Shown: positions 34,103 to 42,982, numbered from the stretch's first letter. The stretch: 64,000 bases of DNA from Curtobacterium sp. 458 (GCF_030406605.1 NZ_CP129104.1:2617830-2681829); one strand, 5' to 3'. The notes: generated by a model not told the origin, from the sequence alone. Program-made: numbers and translations.

Positions 34103-34552
34103 ATGGCTGACCCGCAGCGCGCCCGCAAGATGGCGGACCGCATCAAGGAAGTCGTCGCACGCCGGCTCGACAAAGGCCTCCGCGACCCGCGACTCGGCTT
34201 CGTGACGATCACCGACGTCCGTGTCACGGGGGACCTGCAGCACGCGTCCGTGTTCTACACCGTGTACGGCACCGACGAGGAGCGCGCCGACTCGGCAGCG
34301 GCGCTCAAGGCGGCGACCGGCATGCTCCGCAGCGAGGTCGGCAAGAACATCACGGCGCGGCTCACCCCGTCCCTCGAGTTCATCGCGGACGCGCTCCCGG
34401 AGACCTCGGCGCACATGGAGGACCTGCTCGCGCAGGCGCAGGTCCGGGACGCGCAGGTCCGTGCCGCCTCGGCGGGAGCGCAGTACGCCGGCGACGCCGA
34501 CCCGTACAAGCACGACGACGACGAGGAGGAGGACGACGCCGCTCGGGCGTAG
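34103..34552 (+). CDS. rbfA: 30S ribosome-binding factor A
   Basis: RbfA assists late maturation of the 30S subunit and 16S 5'-end processing; 149 residues. The KH-like core is visible as ADRIKEVVARRLDKGLRDPRLG, then FVTITDVRVTGDLQHASVFY and LRSEVGKNITARLTPSLEF. A strongly acidic tail (KHDDDDEEEDDAARA) extends the C-terminus. An AGGAGGC ribosome binding site precedes the ATG. It faces mutY tail to tail with only three bases between the stop codons. Confidence 0.96.
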   Translation: MADPQRARKMADRIKEVVARRLDKGLRDPRLGFVTITDVRVTGDLQHASVFYTVYGTDEERADSAAALKAATGMLRSEVGKNITARLTPSLEFIADALPETSAHMEDLLAQAQVRDAQVRAASAGAQYAGDADPYKHDDDEEEDDAARA

Positions 34553-34555
34553 TCC

Positions 34556-35503
34556 TCAGCCGACCGGGAGCGTGTACCCGCCCGCATCGTCGCCGACGGC
34601 CAGTCCGTCGCGGACGAGCGAGGCGAGTGCACGCTCCCGCTGTTCGGCGTCCGGCCAGACGAGGTCGATCTCCGGCCGGAGCACCGGCACGTCGCTCGCG
34701 CGGAGCTCCGCCATGATGAGGCCCCGCACCTGCCGGTCGCTCCCGGCGAACCTGGCCTGCTTCGGTGCGCGCGGCCCGTCGTGGTCCGGGTACCCGGCGG
34801 CGCGCCAGGCGCAGCGGTCCGCGATCGGGCAGGCGTCGCACGCGGGGGAGCGGGCGACGCAGACGAGCGCTCCGAGTTCCATCACCGCGGCGTTCGTGGC
34901 GGCGGCGTCGTCGCGGTCCGCCGGCAGCACCGACTCCATGAGCGGGAGGTCCTGCTTCGCCTTCGCGGGACCGGGCTGACCCTGACCGAGCAGGGCCCGT
35001 GCGAGGACGCGGCGGACGTTGACGTCGACCACGGGGTGCCGGTCGCCGTAGGCGAAGACCGCGACGGCCCGTGCCGTGTAGTCGCCGATGCCGGGCAGCG
35101 CGAGGAGCGCGTCGACGTCGCGCGGCACGACGTTGTCGTGCTGTTCGGCGATCGCCGTCGCGGCCGCGTGCAGCGCGAGCGCCCGTCTCGGGTAGCCGAG
35201 CCGGTCCCACGCGCGCACCGCGTCGGACGGTGGCGACTGCGCGAGGTCGCGAGGGGTCGGCCAGCGGGTGAGCCACGCCTCCAGTCGGGGGACCACACGC
35301 GCGACCTGCGTCTGCTGCAGCATGATCTCGCTCACGAGCGTGCCCCAGGCGGGGAAGCCGGGACGGCGCCAGGGGAGGTCGCGCGCCTCGGCGCGGAACC
35401 ACGCGATGAGCGGGGTGGCGATGTCGGGGGCGCCGGTCTCGGCGGTGCCGTCCACAGGTCGCGCGTTCTCCACACCCGGCCCGGAGGCTCGACTCGCGTT
35501 CAC
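34556..35503 (-). CDS. mutY: A/G-specific adenine DNA glycosylase
   Basis: Removes adenine mispaired with 8-oxoguanine; 315 residues. The helix-hairpin-helix is LLALPGIGDYTARAVAVFAYG followed by the catalytic aspartate in VVDVNVRRVLAR; the 4Fe-4S cluster cysteines are spaced C-x6-C-x2-C-x5-C (CVARSPACDACPIADRC). The C-terminal NUDIX-like domain that reads 8-oxoguanine is largely reduced, as in many short actinobacterial versions. The GTG at 35503 follows a leaderless -10 box that overlaps the promoter of the divergent gene at 35527. Confidence 0.95.
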   Translation of the reverse strand: MNASRASGPGVENARPVDGTAETGAPDIATPLIAWFRAEARDLPWRRPGFPAWGTLVSEIMLQQTQVARVVPRLEAWLTRWPTPRDLAQSPPSDAVRAWDRLGYPRRALALHAAATAIAEQHDNVVPRDVDALLALPGIGDYTARAVAVFAYGDRHPVVDVNVRRVLARALLGQGQPGPAKAKQDLPLMESVLPADRDDAAATNAAVMELGALVCVARSPACDACPIADRCAWRAAGYPDHDGPRAPKQARFAGSDRQVRGLIMAELRASDVPVLRPEIDLVWPDAEQRERALASLVRDGLAVGDDAGGYTLPVG

Positions 35504-35509
35504 CAGGAC

Positions 35510-35519
35510 AGCCTACGGT
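35510..35519. promoter_or_regulatory. Overlapping divergent leaderless promoters
   Basis: AGCCTACGGT contains two -10 boxes sharing the TA: TAGGCT on the minus strand (35515-35510), six bases before the mutY GTG, and TACGGT on the plus strand (35514-35519), seven bases before the ATG at 35527. Polymerases could not open both at once, so the two genes should compete. Confidence 0.6.
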
Positions 35520-35526
35520 GGGGTGC

Positions 35527-35973
35527 ATGGCACGCTGGGCACCGCAGGAGACCGACACCATGGCCGCGATCGCGGCCGAGGCGATCGCGCAGGTCGGCAC
35601 GAACCGGACCGTCGTCGGGATCGACGGACAGTCCGGGACCGACCTCGAGCACGTGGCCGCGGCGCTCGTCGCCGGCTTCGAGCAGCACGGGGTGCAGGCG
35701 ATGGCCGCTGCGGCCCCCTCGGCGTCGGCCGACCAGCTCCGGTCCGAGCTCGTCGCACCGTTCCGCTCCACCGGTTCAGGTCCCGGCGTGCTCGTGGTGC
35801 ACGGTCACGGCGTCCTCGACCCGGGCGTCCGTGGCCTGTGGCGGTGGTCGCTGTGGGTCGAGCAAGAGGAGGGACGGCTCGAACGCCGGGCGGACGTCAA
35901 GATCGCCGCGTCCGCCGTGCTCGACGTCACCGACCCTGAGCACCCCCGCCGCGAGTGGAACGACGCCTGCTGA
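35527..35973 (+). CDS. Uridine-kinase-like protein lacking the P-loop lysine
   Basis: A 148-residue protein whose shape follows small nucleoside kinases: a beta-strand leading into VVGIDGQSGTDLEHVAAAL where the P-loop would be, and later VLVVHGHGVLDPGVRGLWRWSLWVEQ, like the family VEGV-x-L-x-P-x-LR-x-x-x-D segment, followed by GRLERR. The Walker A motif G-x-S-G-K-T is replaced by GQSGTD, so phosphate binding and catalysis are unlikely. I infer a pseudokinase with another role. It is divergent from mutY with overlapping promoters, and ends 39 bases before truB. Confidence 0.7.
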   Translation: MARWAPQETDTMAAIAAEAIAQVGTNRTVVGIDGQSGTDLEHVAAALVAGFEQHGVQAMAAAAPSASADQLRSELVAPFRSTGSGPGVLVVHGHGVLDPGVRGLWRWSLWVEQEEGRLERRADVKIAASAVLDVTDPEHPRREWNDAC

Positions 35974-36000
35974 ACGGACCGCGGTCGTGACGGGCGCTGG

Positions 36001-36006
36001 TAACCT
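36001..36006 (+). promoter_or_regulatory. Leaderless -10 box for truB
   Basis: TAACCT ends six bases before the GTG at 36013. Confidence 0.5.
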
Positions 36007-36012
36007 CTCCGG

Positions 36013-36960
36013 GTGCTCGAATCGCCGCCGGACGGGATCCTCCTCGTCGACAAGCCGCAGGGGATCTCCAGTCACCGGGTCGTGTCGATCGCTCGACGTC
36101 GGCTCGGCCTGAAGAAGATCGGCCACGCCGGCACCCTCGACCCGATGGCCACCGGGCTGCTGCTGCTCGGTGCCGGGCCGTCCACCCGGCTGCTGACGCA
36201 CCTCGTCGGCCTCGGCAAGACGTACACCGCGACGATCCGTCTCGGTGTCTCGACGGACTCCGACGACGCCGACGGCGACCCGACCGCGGCGACGGGCGTC
36301 TCCGGCGCGGACGTGTCCGAGGCCGCTGTCGAGACGGCGGTCGCGGCACAACGCGGCACGATCGACCAGGTGCCCTCGACCGTGAGCGCCATCAAGGTCG
36401 ACGGCCGTCGAGCGTACGACCTCGCGCGGAAGGGCGAGGAGGTCGTGCTCAAGTCCCGAACGGTCACGGTGTCGCGCTTCGACGTGACCGGCCGTCAGGA
36501 GCACACGGTCTCCGTGGACGGTGCCGAGGTGCAGGTGGTCGACCTCGACGTCGTGGTCGCCTGCTCGTCGGGGACGTACGTCCGTGCACTCGCTCGCGAC
36601 GTCGGGGCCGCGCTCGGCACCGGAGCGCACCTCACCGCACTCCGGCGCATCGACGTCGGGCCGTTCCACGTCGACGACGCGGTCGACATCGAGGACGACT
36701 CGGTCGACGTGCGGGCAGCGCTCCTGCGTCCCGTCGACGTGGCGCGGACCCTCTTCCCGACGGTCGCGCTCGACCCGGTCGCTGCGAAGGACCTCGCGGA
36801 CGGCAAGCGCGTGCGCGCCGAGCACCCGGACCACGACGGCCCGGTCGCCGCCATCGCCTCGGGGTCGGACCGCCTCGTCGGGCTGGTCTCCGTCCGTCGT
36901 GGCCAGCTCCGGGTCATCACCAACTTCCCGACTGCCCTCTCCACCCCGACGGGAGCCTGA
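36013..36960 (+). CDS. truB: tRNA pseudouridine(55) synthase
   Basis: Isomerises U55 to pseudouridine in the T-loop of tRNAs; 315 residues. The catalytic aspartate is in GHAGTLDPMATGLLLLG, with the family start GILLVDKPQGISSH and the later KTYTATIRLG and SGTYVRALARDVG. GTG 36013 immediately follows a -10 box. It is followed after three bases by a small membrane-protein gene, and ribF lies 0.9 kb downstream, as in the common rbfA-truB-ribF order. Confidence 0.97.
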   Translation: MLESPPDGILLVDKPQGISSHRVVSIARRRLGLKKIGHAGTLDPMATGLLLLGAGPSTRLLTHLVGLGKTYTATIRLGVSTDSDDADGDPTAATGVSGADVSEAAVETAVAAQRGTIDQVPSTVSAIKVDGRRAYDLARKGEEVVLKSRTVTVSRFDVTGRQEHTVSVDGAEVQVVDLDVVVACSSGTYVRALARDVGAALGTGAHLTALRRIDVGPFHVDDAVDIEDDSVDVRAALLRPVDVARTLFPTVALDPVAAKDLADGKRVRAEHPDHDGPVAAIASGSDRLVGLVSVRRGQLRVITNFPTALSTPTGA

Positions 36961-36963
36961 CCC

Positions 36964-37329
36964 GTGATCGAGTGGTTCATGTGGGTGCAGCTCGTCGTGG
37001 CGGTCGTCGCCGGGCTGTTCGCGGTCGTCGTCGGCTTCGTCGGTCGGAAGCCCAACGACTACACGGTCGGCTCGCTCGTCCTCGTGGAGCTGCTGCTGCT
37101 CGCGCAGGGCGTCATCTCGCTCGTGCTGCCCGCGGTCGGCAGCCCGCCGCAGGGCAACGCACTCGAGTTCGGCGTGTACGCGGTGTCGGTGCTCCTCGTC
37201 CCGCCGGCGGCCATCGTCTGGGCGCTCATCGACCGGACGCGGTGGAGCACGGTCGTCCTCGGCGCCGGAGCGTTCACCGTCGCCGTGATGGTCTACCGGA
37301 TGTACCAGATCTGGTTCGCACTGACCTGA
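36964..37329 (+). CDS. Small four-helix membrane protein, unknown function
   Basis: A 121-residue protein made almost entirely of four hydrophobic segments (VQLVVAVVAGLFAVVVGFV; LVLVELLLLAQGVISLVL; YAVSVLLVPPAAIVWALI; VVLGAGAFTVAVMVYRMY). I do not recognise a functional family. GTG 36964 lies three bases after the truB stop, so translation is probably coupled to truB. The next gene encodes a second small membrane protein of similar layout, which suggests a pair. Confidence 0.8.
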   Translation: MIEWFMWVQLVVAVVAGLFAVVVGFVGRKPNDYTVGSLVLVELLLLAQGVISLVLPAVGSPPQGNALEFGVYAVSVLLVPPAAIVWALIDRTRWSTVVLGAGAFTVAVMVYRMYQIWFALT

Positions 37330-37375
37330 CCCGACGACCCGTGACGTCCCGGTCATCGGTGACGGTGGGCGTCGG

Positions 37376-37381
37376 TAGAAT
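37376..37381 (+). promoter_or_regulatory. Leaderless -10 box for membrane gene and ribF
   Basis: TAGAAT ends seven bases before the ATG at 37389; ribF, eight bases after that gene, would be read from here too. Confidence 0.5.
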
Positions 37382-37388
37382 CGGTGCA

Positions 37389-37847
37389 ATGGCGACCAGA
37401 TCCTCACTCGCGACCGGCGTCGGCCGCGTCCTCATCGCCGTCTACGGCATCCTCGCGCTGGCCGCGACGGGTCGCAGTGTCGTGCAGATCATCGAGAAGT
37501 TCTCCTTCGCACCGTTCGCCTACACGCTGAGCGCGGTCGCGGCCGTCGTGTACATCGTCGCGATGATCGCCCTGATCGCGCCCGGTCGCGCCTGGTACCG
37601 CGTGGCCTGCGTCACGATCGGCTTCGAGATGGCCGGTGTCCTCGTCGTCGGGACCCTCTCGTTGCTCGACCGCCAGCTCTTCCCGGACGACACCGTCTGG
37701 TCGTACTACGGCCTCGGGTACCTCTTCGCGCCGCTCGTGCTGCCGATCGCGGGACTGTGGTGGCTCCGCAAGCACCACCGCACGGCGGCGACCGCGTCGA
37801 CCGCTGACCGGACCGACCCGTCCACGACCGCCCGCGTGGGCGAGTAG
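37389..37847 (+). CDS. Small four-helix membrane protein, unknown function
   Basis: A 152-residue protein with four predicted membrane segments (VGRVLIAVYGILALAATGRS; LSAVAAVVYIVAMIALIA; VACVTIGFEMAGVLVVGTLS; GLGYLFAPLVLPIAGLWWL) and a hydrophilic threonine-rich tail. No catalytic motif is visible. ATG 37389 follows a -10 box. The ribF gene follows after eight bases, so it may serve flavin metabolism or merely share the promoter. Confidence 0.8.
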   Translation: MATRSSLATGVGRVLIAVYGILALAATGRSVVQIIEKFSFAPFAYTLSAVAAVVYIVAMIALIAPGRAWYRVACVTIGFEMAGVLVVGTLSLLDRQLFPDDTVWSYYGLGYLFAPLVLPIAGLWWLRKHHRTAATASTADRTDPSTTARVGE

Positions 37848-37855
37848 GGACCCCC

Positions 37856-38818
37856 GTGCAGTACTACGACGACCTCGCCGACGTGGCCGACGGCTTCGGG
37901 CCGAGCGCCGTGACCATCGGCAAGTTCGACGGCGTGCACGTCGGCCACCGTGCCGTCATCGCGCACCTCGAACGCGCGGCGGAGCAGCAGGGACTCGTGT
38001 CGACCGTCGTCACCTTCGATCGTCACCCGCTCAGCGTGATCGACCCCGTGAAGACCCCGCCGGCGCTGACGAGCACGGCGCAGCGTCGGGAGCTGCTCGA
38101 CCAGGTGGGTGTCGACGCGACGGTGCTCCTGCACTTCGACCAGGACCTCCAGTCGAAGGAGCCCGAGGACTTCGTGTCCGAGATCCTCGTCGGCACGCTG
38201 CACGCACGGTTGGTGTTCGTCGGGAGCGACTTCCGCTTCGGTCGTCGCGGCGCCGGCGACGTCGCGCTGCTCCGCCGTCTGGGGGAGCGGTACGGGTTCA
38301 CGGTCGAGCTCATCGACGACGTGGACCTCGTCGACGACGTCCGGCCGGCCGGCGAGCGTCGGGTGTCCTCGACGTGGATCCGCGAGCTCCTCGGTGTCGG
38401 GCGTGTCGCCGAGGCCGCGCGGCTCCTCGGCCGCGAGCACGCGGTGCGCAGCGTCGTCGTGCACGGCAACCAGCGGGGCCGCGCGATGGGGTACCCGACC
38501 GCCAACCTCGACCCGCACTGCGAGGGCTTCGTCCCCGCCGACGGTGTCTACGCCGCTCGTGTGCTGCACGAGGGCACGGTGTACCCGGCGGCGGTGTCGG
38601 TCGGCAACAACCCGACGTTCGAGGGGGTGCCGGAGAAGCAGATCGAGGCGCACCTGCTCGACGTCGACATCGACCTCTACGGCGACACGATCGCGGTCTT
38701 GTTCGTCTCGTACGTCCGCGGCATGGTGAAGTTCTCGTCCATGGACGAGCTCGCCGAGCAGATGCGGCAGGACGACCGCGACATCCGCCTGCTCCTCGGG
38801 TTGCCCGCACCCGTCTGA
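37856..38818 (+). CDS. ribF: Bifunctional riboflavin kinase / FAD synthetase
   Basis: Converts riboflavin to FMN and then FAD; 320 residues. The N-terminal adenylyltransferase half has the nucleotidyl-transferase motif TIGKFDGVHVGHRAV and later GSDFRFGRRGAGD and VSSTWIRELL; the C-terminal kinase half shows GNQRGRAMGYPTANL and the GVYAARV strand. GTG 37856 is eight bases after the previous stop with a weak ribosome binding site, so translation is probably coupled. Confidence 0.97.
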   Translation: MQYYDDLADVADGFGPSAVTIGKFDGVHVGHRAVIAHLERAAEQQGLVSTVVTFDRHPLSVIDPVKTPPALTSTAQRRELLDQVGVDATVLLHFDQDLQSKEPEDFVSEILVGTLHARLVFVGSDFRFGRRGAGDVALLRRLGERYGFTVELIDDVDLVDDVRPAGERRVSSTWIRELLGVGRVAEAARLLGREHAVRSVVVHGNQRGRAMGYPTANLDPHCEGFVPADGVYAARVLHEGTVYPAAVSVGNNPTFEGVPEKQIEAHLLDVDIDLYGDTIAVLFVSYVRGMVKFSSMDELAEQMRQDDRDIRLLLGLPAPV

Positions 38819-38895
38819 CGTCGGCCGCGCGGCACGAGCGTCGTGCGTGCGCCCCCGAGCCGGCCGGCCACTGGCCCGGCGTCTGTTCCGCAAAA

Positions 38896-38970
38896 GCGAC
38901 AGGCTCGTCGTGTCGCTCTCGAGATCGCGACAGAACTCCGGGCGCACGACCCGCAACTGTGTCGCTCTCG
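38896..38970. repeat. Intergenic alternating GCGACA/TGTCGC repeats
   Basis: Between ribF and the DUF349 gene, GCGACA occurs at 38896 and 38927 and its complement TGTCGC at 38911 and 38960, so several mutually exclusive hairpins are possible. A 12-base direct repeat, GTGTCGCTCTCG, is at 38910-38921 and 38959-38970, 49 bases apart. No gene is seen here. Confidence 0.65.
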
Positions 38971-39019
38971 GGGAAGTACGCACGCCGACGACCGGGCCCG
39001 ATCGCGCGCCGAGCCCACA

Positions 39020-39065
39020 CACGCAAGACGCCCCGCGACCGATCGGTCGCGGGGCGTCCTGCGTG
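39020..39065. terminator. Bidirectional terminator between ribF and DUF349 gene
   Basis: A near-perfect palindrome centred on GATC: bases 39027-39058 are perfectly self-complementary, and the pairing extends to 39020-39065 with one mismatch. It lies between two convergent genes, 12 bases after which the DUF349 stop occurs, and should end transcription from both sides. Confidence 0.8.
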
Positions 39066-39076
39066 CGGTGCGACGA

Positions 39077-40309
39077 TCAGCCGCCGAGCGCGTCGAGCCA
39101 GATCTTCCGGGCGTCGAGGGCCTCTTGCGCGTCCTTGATCTTCCGGGCGTCCCCGGACTCCTTCGCCGCCGCGAGCTCGGACTCGAGCTTGCCGATGGCG
39201 TCCTCGAGCTGGCTCGCGAGGCCGGTCTGCCGGGCCTTGCGCTCCGGGTCCGAGGCCTTCCAGTGCTCGTCCTCGAGGCTCCGGACGTGGTCCTCGATCT
39301 GGCGCAGGCGGTCCTCGATGCGACGGACGTCCCCGCGGGGCACCTTGCCGATCTCGTCCCACCGGCGCTGGATGCCCGTGAGGGTCCGACGCGCGGCCAC
39401 CCGGTCGGTCTCCTGCAGCAGCGGCTCGGCCTCGGTCAGGAGTGCCTGCTTGGCCTCGAGGTTGGCGGAGAACTCCTCGTTCTCGATGGCAGCCTCGGCG
39501 TGACGCTGCTCGAAGAGGACGTCACCGGCCGCCTTGAACCGTGCCCACAGTGCGTCGTCGTGCCGCTTGCCCGCCCGGCCCGCACGCTTCCAGTCGTCCA
39601 GCAGCTGCCGGTAGGTCGGGATCGCGTCGGAGCCGCGCGGCGCGAGCGCTTCGGCCTGCGCGACGAGGTCCTGCTTGCGGCTCCGGGCGTCGCGGTGCTG
39701 GGCGTCGAGTTCCGAGTAGAACGCCCGACGGTGCTGGTCCACGGTCGAGCGGGCGGCGCGGAACCGCTTCCAGAGCTCGTTGGCCTCGTTCTTGGGGATG
39801 CGCGGGCCGTCGTGCTGGTGCTGCTGCCACCGTGCGAACACGTCGTCGAGCTGCGCGGTGATCTGCTTCCACTGGGCACGCGCCGGGTCCACCGCCGCGA
39901 GGCCCTCGGCCTCTTCCACGAGGGCGGCGCGGTACGCGAGCGCCTCGGTCAGCGCCTGCTGCGCCTGCTCGGCCTGCTCCTTCGTGAGCGACCCGACCTG
40001 GTCGGTGAGCGCCTGCACGCGGTCCTCGAGCGACTTGATGTCACCGACGACGCGGGCGTCGGCGAGCTGCTCGCGGAGGTGTGCGACGGTACGGGACACG
40101 TCGTTCGCGCTGGCGCCGCGCTGGACGCGCTGCTCGGCGATCTTCACCTGGCCCTCCAGGTCGGCGTACTTCCGCGCGAAGTAGGCGAGGGCCTCGTCCG
40201 CGGTGGCGTCCGGGTACTCGCCGACGGCTCGCTCGCCGTCTTCGTACCGGACGTACACCGTCCCGTTCTCGTCGACCCGCCCCCAGGTCGTTGCTTCGTC
40301 AGATCCCAC
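39077..40309 (-). CDS. DUF349-repeat protein
   Basis: A 410-residue, highly charged, helical protein with repeated DUF349 units, recognised by the W-(x)10-F/L spacing in [47 protein letters not shown] and [13 protein letters not shown]. The second half is coiled-coil-like. Its function is not established; in many actinobacteria it lies near relA and a cyclophilin gene. Here the cyclophilin gene is the upstream neighbour on the same strand but relA is not in the window. GTG 40309 was taken because it opens the conserved [13 protein letters not shown] start. Confidence 0.9.
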   Translation of the reverse strand: MGSDEATTWGRVDENGTVYVRYEDGERAVGEYPDATADEALAYFARKYADLEGQVKIAEQRVQRGASANDVSRTVAHLREQLADARVVGDIKSLEDRVQALTDQVGSLTKEQAEQAQQALTEALAYRAALVEEAEGLAAVDPARAQWKQITAQLDDVFARWQQHQHDGPRIPKNEANELWKRFRAARSTVDQHRRAFYSELDAQHRDARSRKQDLVAQAEALAPRGSDAIPTYRQLLDDWKRAGRAGKRHDDALWARFKAAGDVLFEQRHAEAAIENEEFSANLEAKQALLTEAEPLLQETDRVAARRTLTGIQRRWDEIGKVPRGDVRRIEDRLRQIEDHVRSLEDEHWKASDPERKARQTGLASQLEDAIGKLESELAAAKESGDARKIKDAQEALDARKIWLDALGG

Positions 40310-40338
40310 AGGTCTCGCCTCGATCGTGGTCGTGCATC

Positions 40339-40376
40339 GCCGACGTCCCCGTCGGCACGGTCAGGTCGTCAGCCTA
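40339..40376 (-). promoter_or_regulatory. Promoter and leader hairpin of the DUF349 gene
   Basis: TAGGCT on the minus strand (40376-40371) would start RNA near 40364. Within about eight bases the transcript enters a 7-bp stem, GCCGACG with CGTCGGC (40339-40356), around a GGGA loop, some 30 bases before the start codon. Confidence 0.45.
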
Positions 40377-40422
40377 TTGCACGCAGCGGCCCCGGGGACG
40401 GCCGGGGGCGACGGGTTGTGGA

Positions 40423-41229
40423 CTACTGCTCGCGCTCGATGGTCGCGCCGGTGATCGTCGTCTTCACCTTCGGCTCGCCCGTGCCGTCGCTGCCGGGGTC
40501 CGAGATGCCCTTCGAGGTGATCTCGGAGACGAGGTCGGACAGCCCGCTCGTGACCTTGCCGACGACCGTGTAGCCGCCGGTCGAGCCGTCGAGCGTGGTG
40601 TCTCCGGTGACGATGAAGAACTGGGTGGACTGCGAGTACGGCGACGAGCTCCGGGCGATGGCGATGGTGCCCTTCGCGTAGTCCCCGTCGCTCGGCACGT
40701 TCTCGAGCGGGCCGTACTGGAACCCGGCGTCGCCGGTCCCGTCGCCGTTCGCCGAGCCGCACTGGAGGAACTGCAGGCTCGTGCTGTCGGCGAGTCGGTG
40801 GCACGTGGTCCCGTTGTAGAACTGCTCCTGGATGAGCTTGATCTCGACACTCGCCGCCTGGGGGGCCTTCTGCCCGTCGAGCTCGATGCCGAGCCGCACG
40901 TCCTTGTTCAGCGTGAGGGTGCCGGTCCAGGTCGAGCCCTTCGCGATGGACTTGCTCGGCACGTCGCCGGTGTTCCCGGCGGTCGCGCTCGGGGTGGGTG
41001 TCGCGGTGGCCGAGGCACTCGCGCTGGCCTTCCCGGAGCCCTGCGCGCCGGCGAAGGCGAGCTGCGACCCCGTCGCGAGGGCGGCCACGACGACGAGCAC
41101 GATCCCGCCCACGACGTTGTCCCGGACCCGACGTCGCCGTTGCCGCTCGTGCAGGCCCTGGCGGGCCTGGTAGAGACGGAGGCGCTCGCGCGCCTCACGG
41201 TTGTCACGCGCCTGGTTCTTCGGTGCCAC
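40423..41229 (-). CDS. Membrane-anchored cyclophilin-type peptidyl-prolyl isomerase
   Basis: A 268-residue protein with a basic cytoplasmic N-terminus ([20 protein letters not shown]), one membrane segment ([22 protein letters not shown]), a serine/alanine/threonine linker and an outer cyclophilin domain. The domain keeps [15 protein letters not shown]-like [19 protein letters not shown] and FGKV-like VVGKVTSGL. Some catalytic residues differ from cyclophilin A (no canonical FHR), as is usual in this actinobacterial branch. GTG 41229 was chosen as it opens APKNQARDN; a -10 box TACGCT (41271-41266) lies upstream. Confidence 0.92.
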   Translation of the reverse strand: MAPKNQARDNREARERLRLYQARQGLHERQRRRRVRDNVVGGIVLVVVAALATGSQLAFAGAQGSGKASASASATATPTPSATAGNTGDVPSKSIAKGSTWTGTLTLNKDVRLGIELDGQKAPQAASVEIKLIQEQFYNGTTCHRLADSTSLQFLQCGSANGDGTGDAGFQYGPLENVPSDGDYAKGTIAIARSSSPYSQSTQFFIVTGDTTLDGSTGGYTVVGKVTSGLSDLVSEITSKGISDPGSDGTGEPKVKTTITGATIEREQ

Positions 41230-41265
41230 AGTGCTGGTACGGCCTCTCGTCTCGAGTGTGCGACG

Positions 41266-41271
41266 AGCGTA
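41266..41271 (-). promoter_or_regulatory. -10 box for the cyclophilin gene
   Basis: TACGCT on the minus strand, predicting a leader of about 30 bases before GTG 41229. Confidence 0.45.
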
Positions 41272-41288
41272 GCGGAACGCACCACGCT

Positions 41289-41334
41289 CCGGCCGGGAGG
41301 CACGGGTCGGGCCCGCACCGCGCCTCCCGGCCGG
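41289..41334. repeat. GGAGGC-family inverted repeat ahead of rarA
   Basis: Perfect 13-bp arms CCGGCCGGGAGGC (41289-41301) and GCCTCCCGGCCGG (41322-41334) with further pairing inside. It lies between the divergent cyclophilin and rarA promoters, so here it cannot serve as a terminator of an adjacent convergent gene. Confidence 0.8.
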
Positions 41335-41360
41335 TGGGCGGTGCTGTCGGTGGTGACGCC

Positions 41361-41366
41361 TAGGCT
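41361..41366 (+). promoter_or_regulatory. Leaderless -10 box for rarA
   Basis: TAGGCT ends seven bases before the ATG at 41374. Confidence 0.55.
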
Positions 41367-41373
41367 TAGTCCC

Positions 41374-42747
41374 ATGGCGACGGACCGCTCGGGCATGAAC
41401 GCGCCCACCACGGGTGGGCGAGCGGGGCTCGCCCAGGGTTCCGTGCCGCTCGCGGTGCGGATGCGACCGACCTCCCTCGACGAGGTCGCCGGTCAGCAGC
41501 ACCTCCTCGGCCGGGGGTCGCCCCTCGTGCAGCTCGCCACCGGCACGCGCGAGAACCCCGGCGGCGTCTCCGTGATCCTCTGGGGGCCTCCGGGCACCGG
41601 CAAGACGACGCTCGCGCAGGCGATCGCCCGACAGTCGGGCCGCGAGTTCGTCGAGCTCTCGGCGGTCACCGCGGGCGTGAAGGACGTGCGTGAGGTGATG
41701 GAGAAGGCGCTCGCGCACCGTGACCTCTACGGGTCGACCACCGTCCTCTTCCTCGACGAGATCCACCGCTTCAGCAAGGCCCAGCAGGACGCACTGCTGC
41801 CGGGGGTCGAGAACGGGTGGGTGATCCTCATCGCGGCGACGACCGAGAACCCGTCGTTCTCGGTGATCTCGCCGCTGCTGTCCCGTTCCCTCCTGCTGAC
41901 GCTCAAGCCGCTCACCGACGCCGACCTCGGCATGCTCGTCGACCGCGCGGTCGAGGACCCCCGCGGTCTCGGCGGCGGGGTCGTCCTCGGCGACGAGGCC
42001 CGGGCGGCGATCGTCCGGCTCGCCTCCGGCGACGCGCGTCGTGCGCTGACCGCGCTCGAGGCGGCCGCCGGATCGGCGTCGGCCGCGCAGGACGATGACG
42101 ACGACACCGTCCCGGTGGTCGATGCCGACACGGTGGCGGCCGCGGTGGACCGGGCCCTGCTGCGGTACGACCGGCAAGGTGACGAGCACTACGACGTCAT
42201 CAGCGCCTTCATCAAGTCGGTGCGGGGGAGCGACGTCGACGCCGCGCTGCACTACCTGGCCCGGATGATCGAGGCCGGCGAGGACCCGCGGTTCATCGCC
42301 CGGCGCATCATCATCTCGGCGTCCGAGGACATCGGCATGGCGGACCCGCAGGCGCTGCCCATCGCCGTCGCAGCCGCGCAGGCGGTGCAGCTGATCGGCA
42401 TGCCCGAGGGGCGCATCCCGCTGGCAGAGGCCGTCGTGTACCTCGCGACAGCGCCGAAGTCGAACGCGTCGTACAACGGCGTGAACCAGGCCATCGCGGA
42501 CGTCAAGGCCGGGCGCATGGGCGTGGTACCGACCCACCTGCGCGATGCCCACTACCCGGGGGCGAAGCGGCTCGGGCACGGCAAGGGCTACGTCTACTCG
42601 CACGACGCCGAACACGGTGTCGCCCGGCAGCAGTACCTGCCCGACGCGCTCGAGGGCACCGAGTACTACATCCCCACGACGAACGGCTTCGAGCGCGAGG
42701 TCGGCCCGCGGCTCGAACGACTCCGGAAGATCACGCGGGGCGAGTAG
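41374..42747 (+). CDS. rarA: Replication-associated recombination protein A (MgsA/RarA)
   Basis: AAA+ ATPase of the clamp-loader-like RarA/MgsA/WRNIP1 family, acting at stalled replication forks; 457 residues. Walker A is [17 protein letters not shown], Walker B is [17 protein letters not shown], sensor 1 is [11 protein letters not shown] and the tetramerisation domain has [25 protein letters not shown] 41374 immediately follows a -10 box. The rpsD gene lies downstream with its own long leader. Confidence 0.97.
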   Translation: MATDRSGMNAPTTGGRAGLAQGSVPLAVRMRPTSLDEVAGQQHLLGRGSPLVQLATGTRENPGGVSVILWGPPGTGKTTLAQAIARQSGREFVELSAVTAGVKDVREVMEKALAHRDLYGSTTVLFLDEIHRFSKAQQDALLPGVENGWVILIAATTENPSFSVISPLLSRSLLLTLKPLTDADLGMLVDRAVEDPRGLGGGVVLGDEARAAIVRLASGDARRALTALEAAAGSASAAQDDDDDTVPVVDADTVAAAVDRALLRYDRQGDEHYDVISAFIKSVRGSDVDAALHYLARMIEAGEDPRFIARRIIISASEDIGMADPQALPIAVAAAQAVQLIGMPEGRIPLAEAVVYLATAPKSNASYNGVNQAIADVKAGRMGVVPTHLRDAHYPGAKRLGHGKGYVYSHDAEHGVARQQYLPDALEGTEYYIPTTNGFEREVGPRLERLRKITRGE

Positions 42748-42779
42748 GCGCGGCGGTCGTCACGGGGCCGGGTTGCTGC

Positions 42780-42982
42780 TATCGTTGACGCGCCTACGTC
42801 CTGGTCCTCGCGTGCGGCTGCGTCGAGGACAGAGTGTCACAGCTGTGGCACGGGGACAGAGGTTCGGACTGTAGCCGTCCGATCCCACAGGCTCATCCCT
42901 CTGGATCCCTTCGCGGGGTTCGTCGGTGCGTGCGCGTGCCGAGACCCGTGATCCGTTCAGTTCAGACAGAGAAAAGGACCCT
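42780..42982 (+). promoter_or_regulatory. rpsD promoter and 190-base leader
   Basis: A -10-like TATCGT (42780-42785) would begin a leader of about 190 bases before GTG 42983. The leader includes a short hairpin, ATCCC-TTCGC-GGGGT, near 42910, and an AAAAGGA ribosome binding site. Ribosomal protein S4 represses its own mRNA in other bacteria, so this may be an S4-binding leader; the sequence alone does not prove it. Confidence 0.4.
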
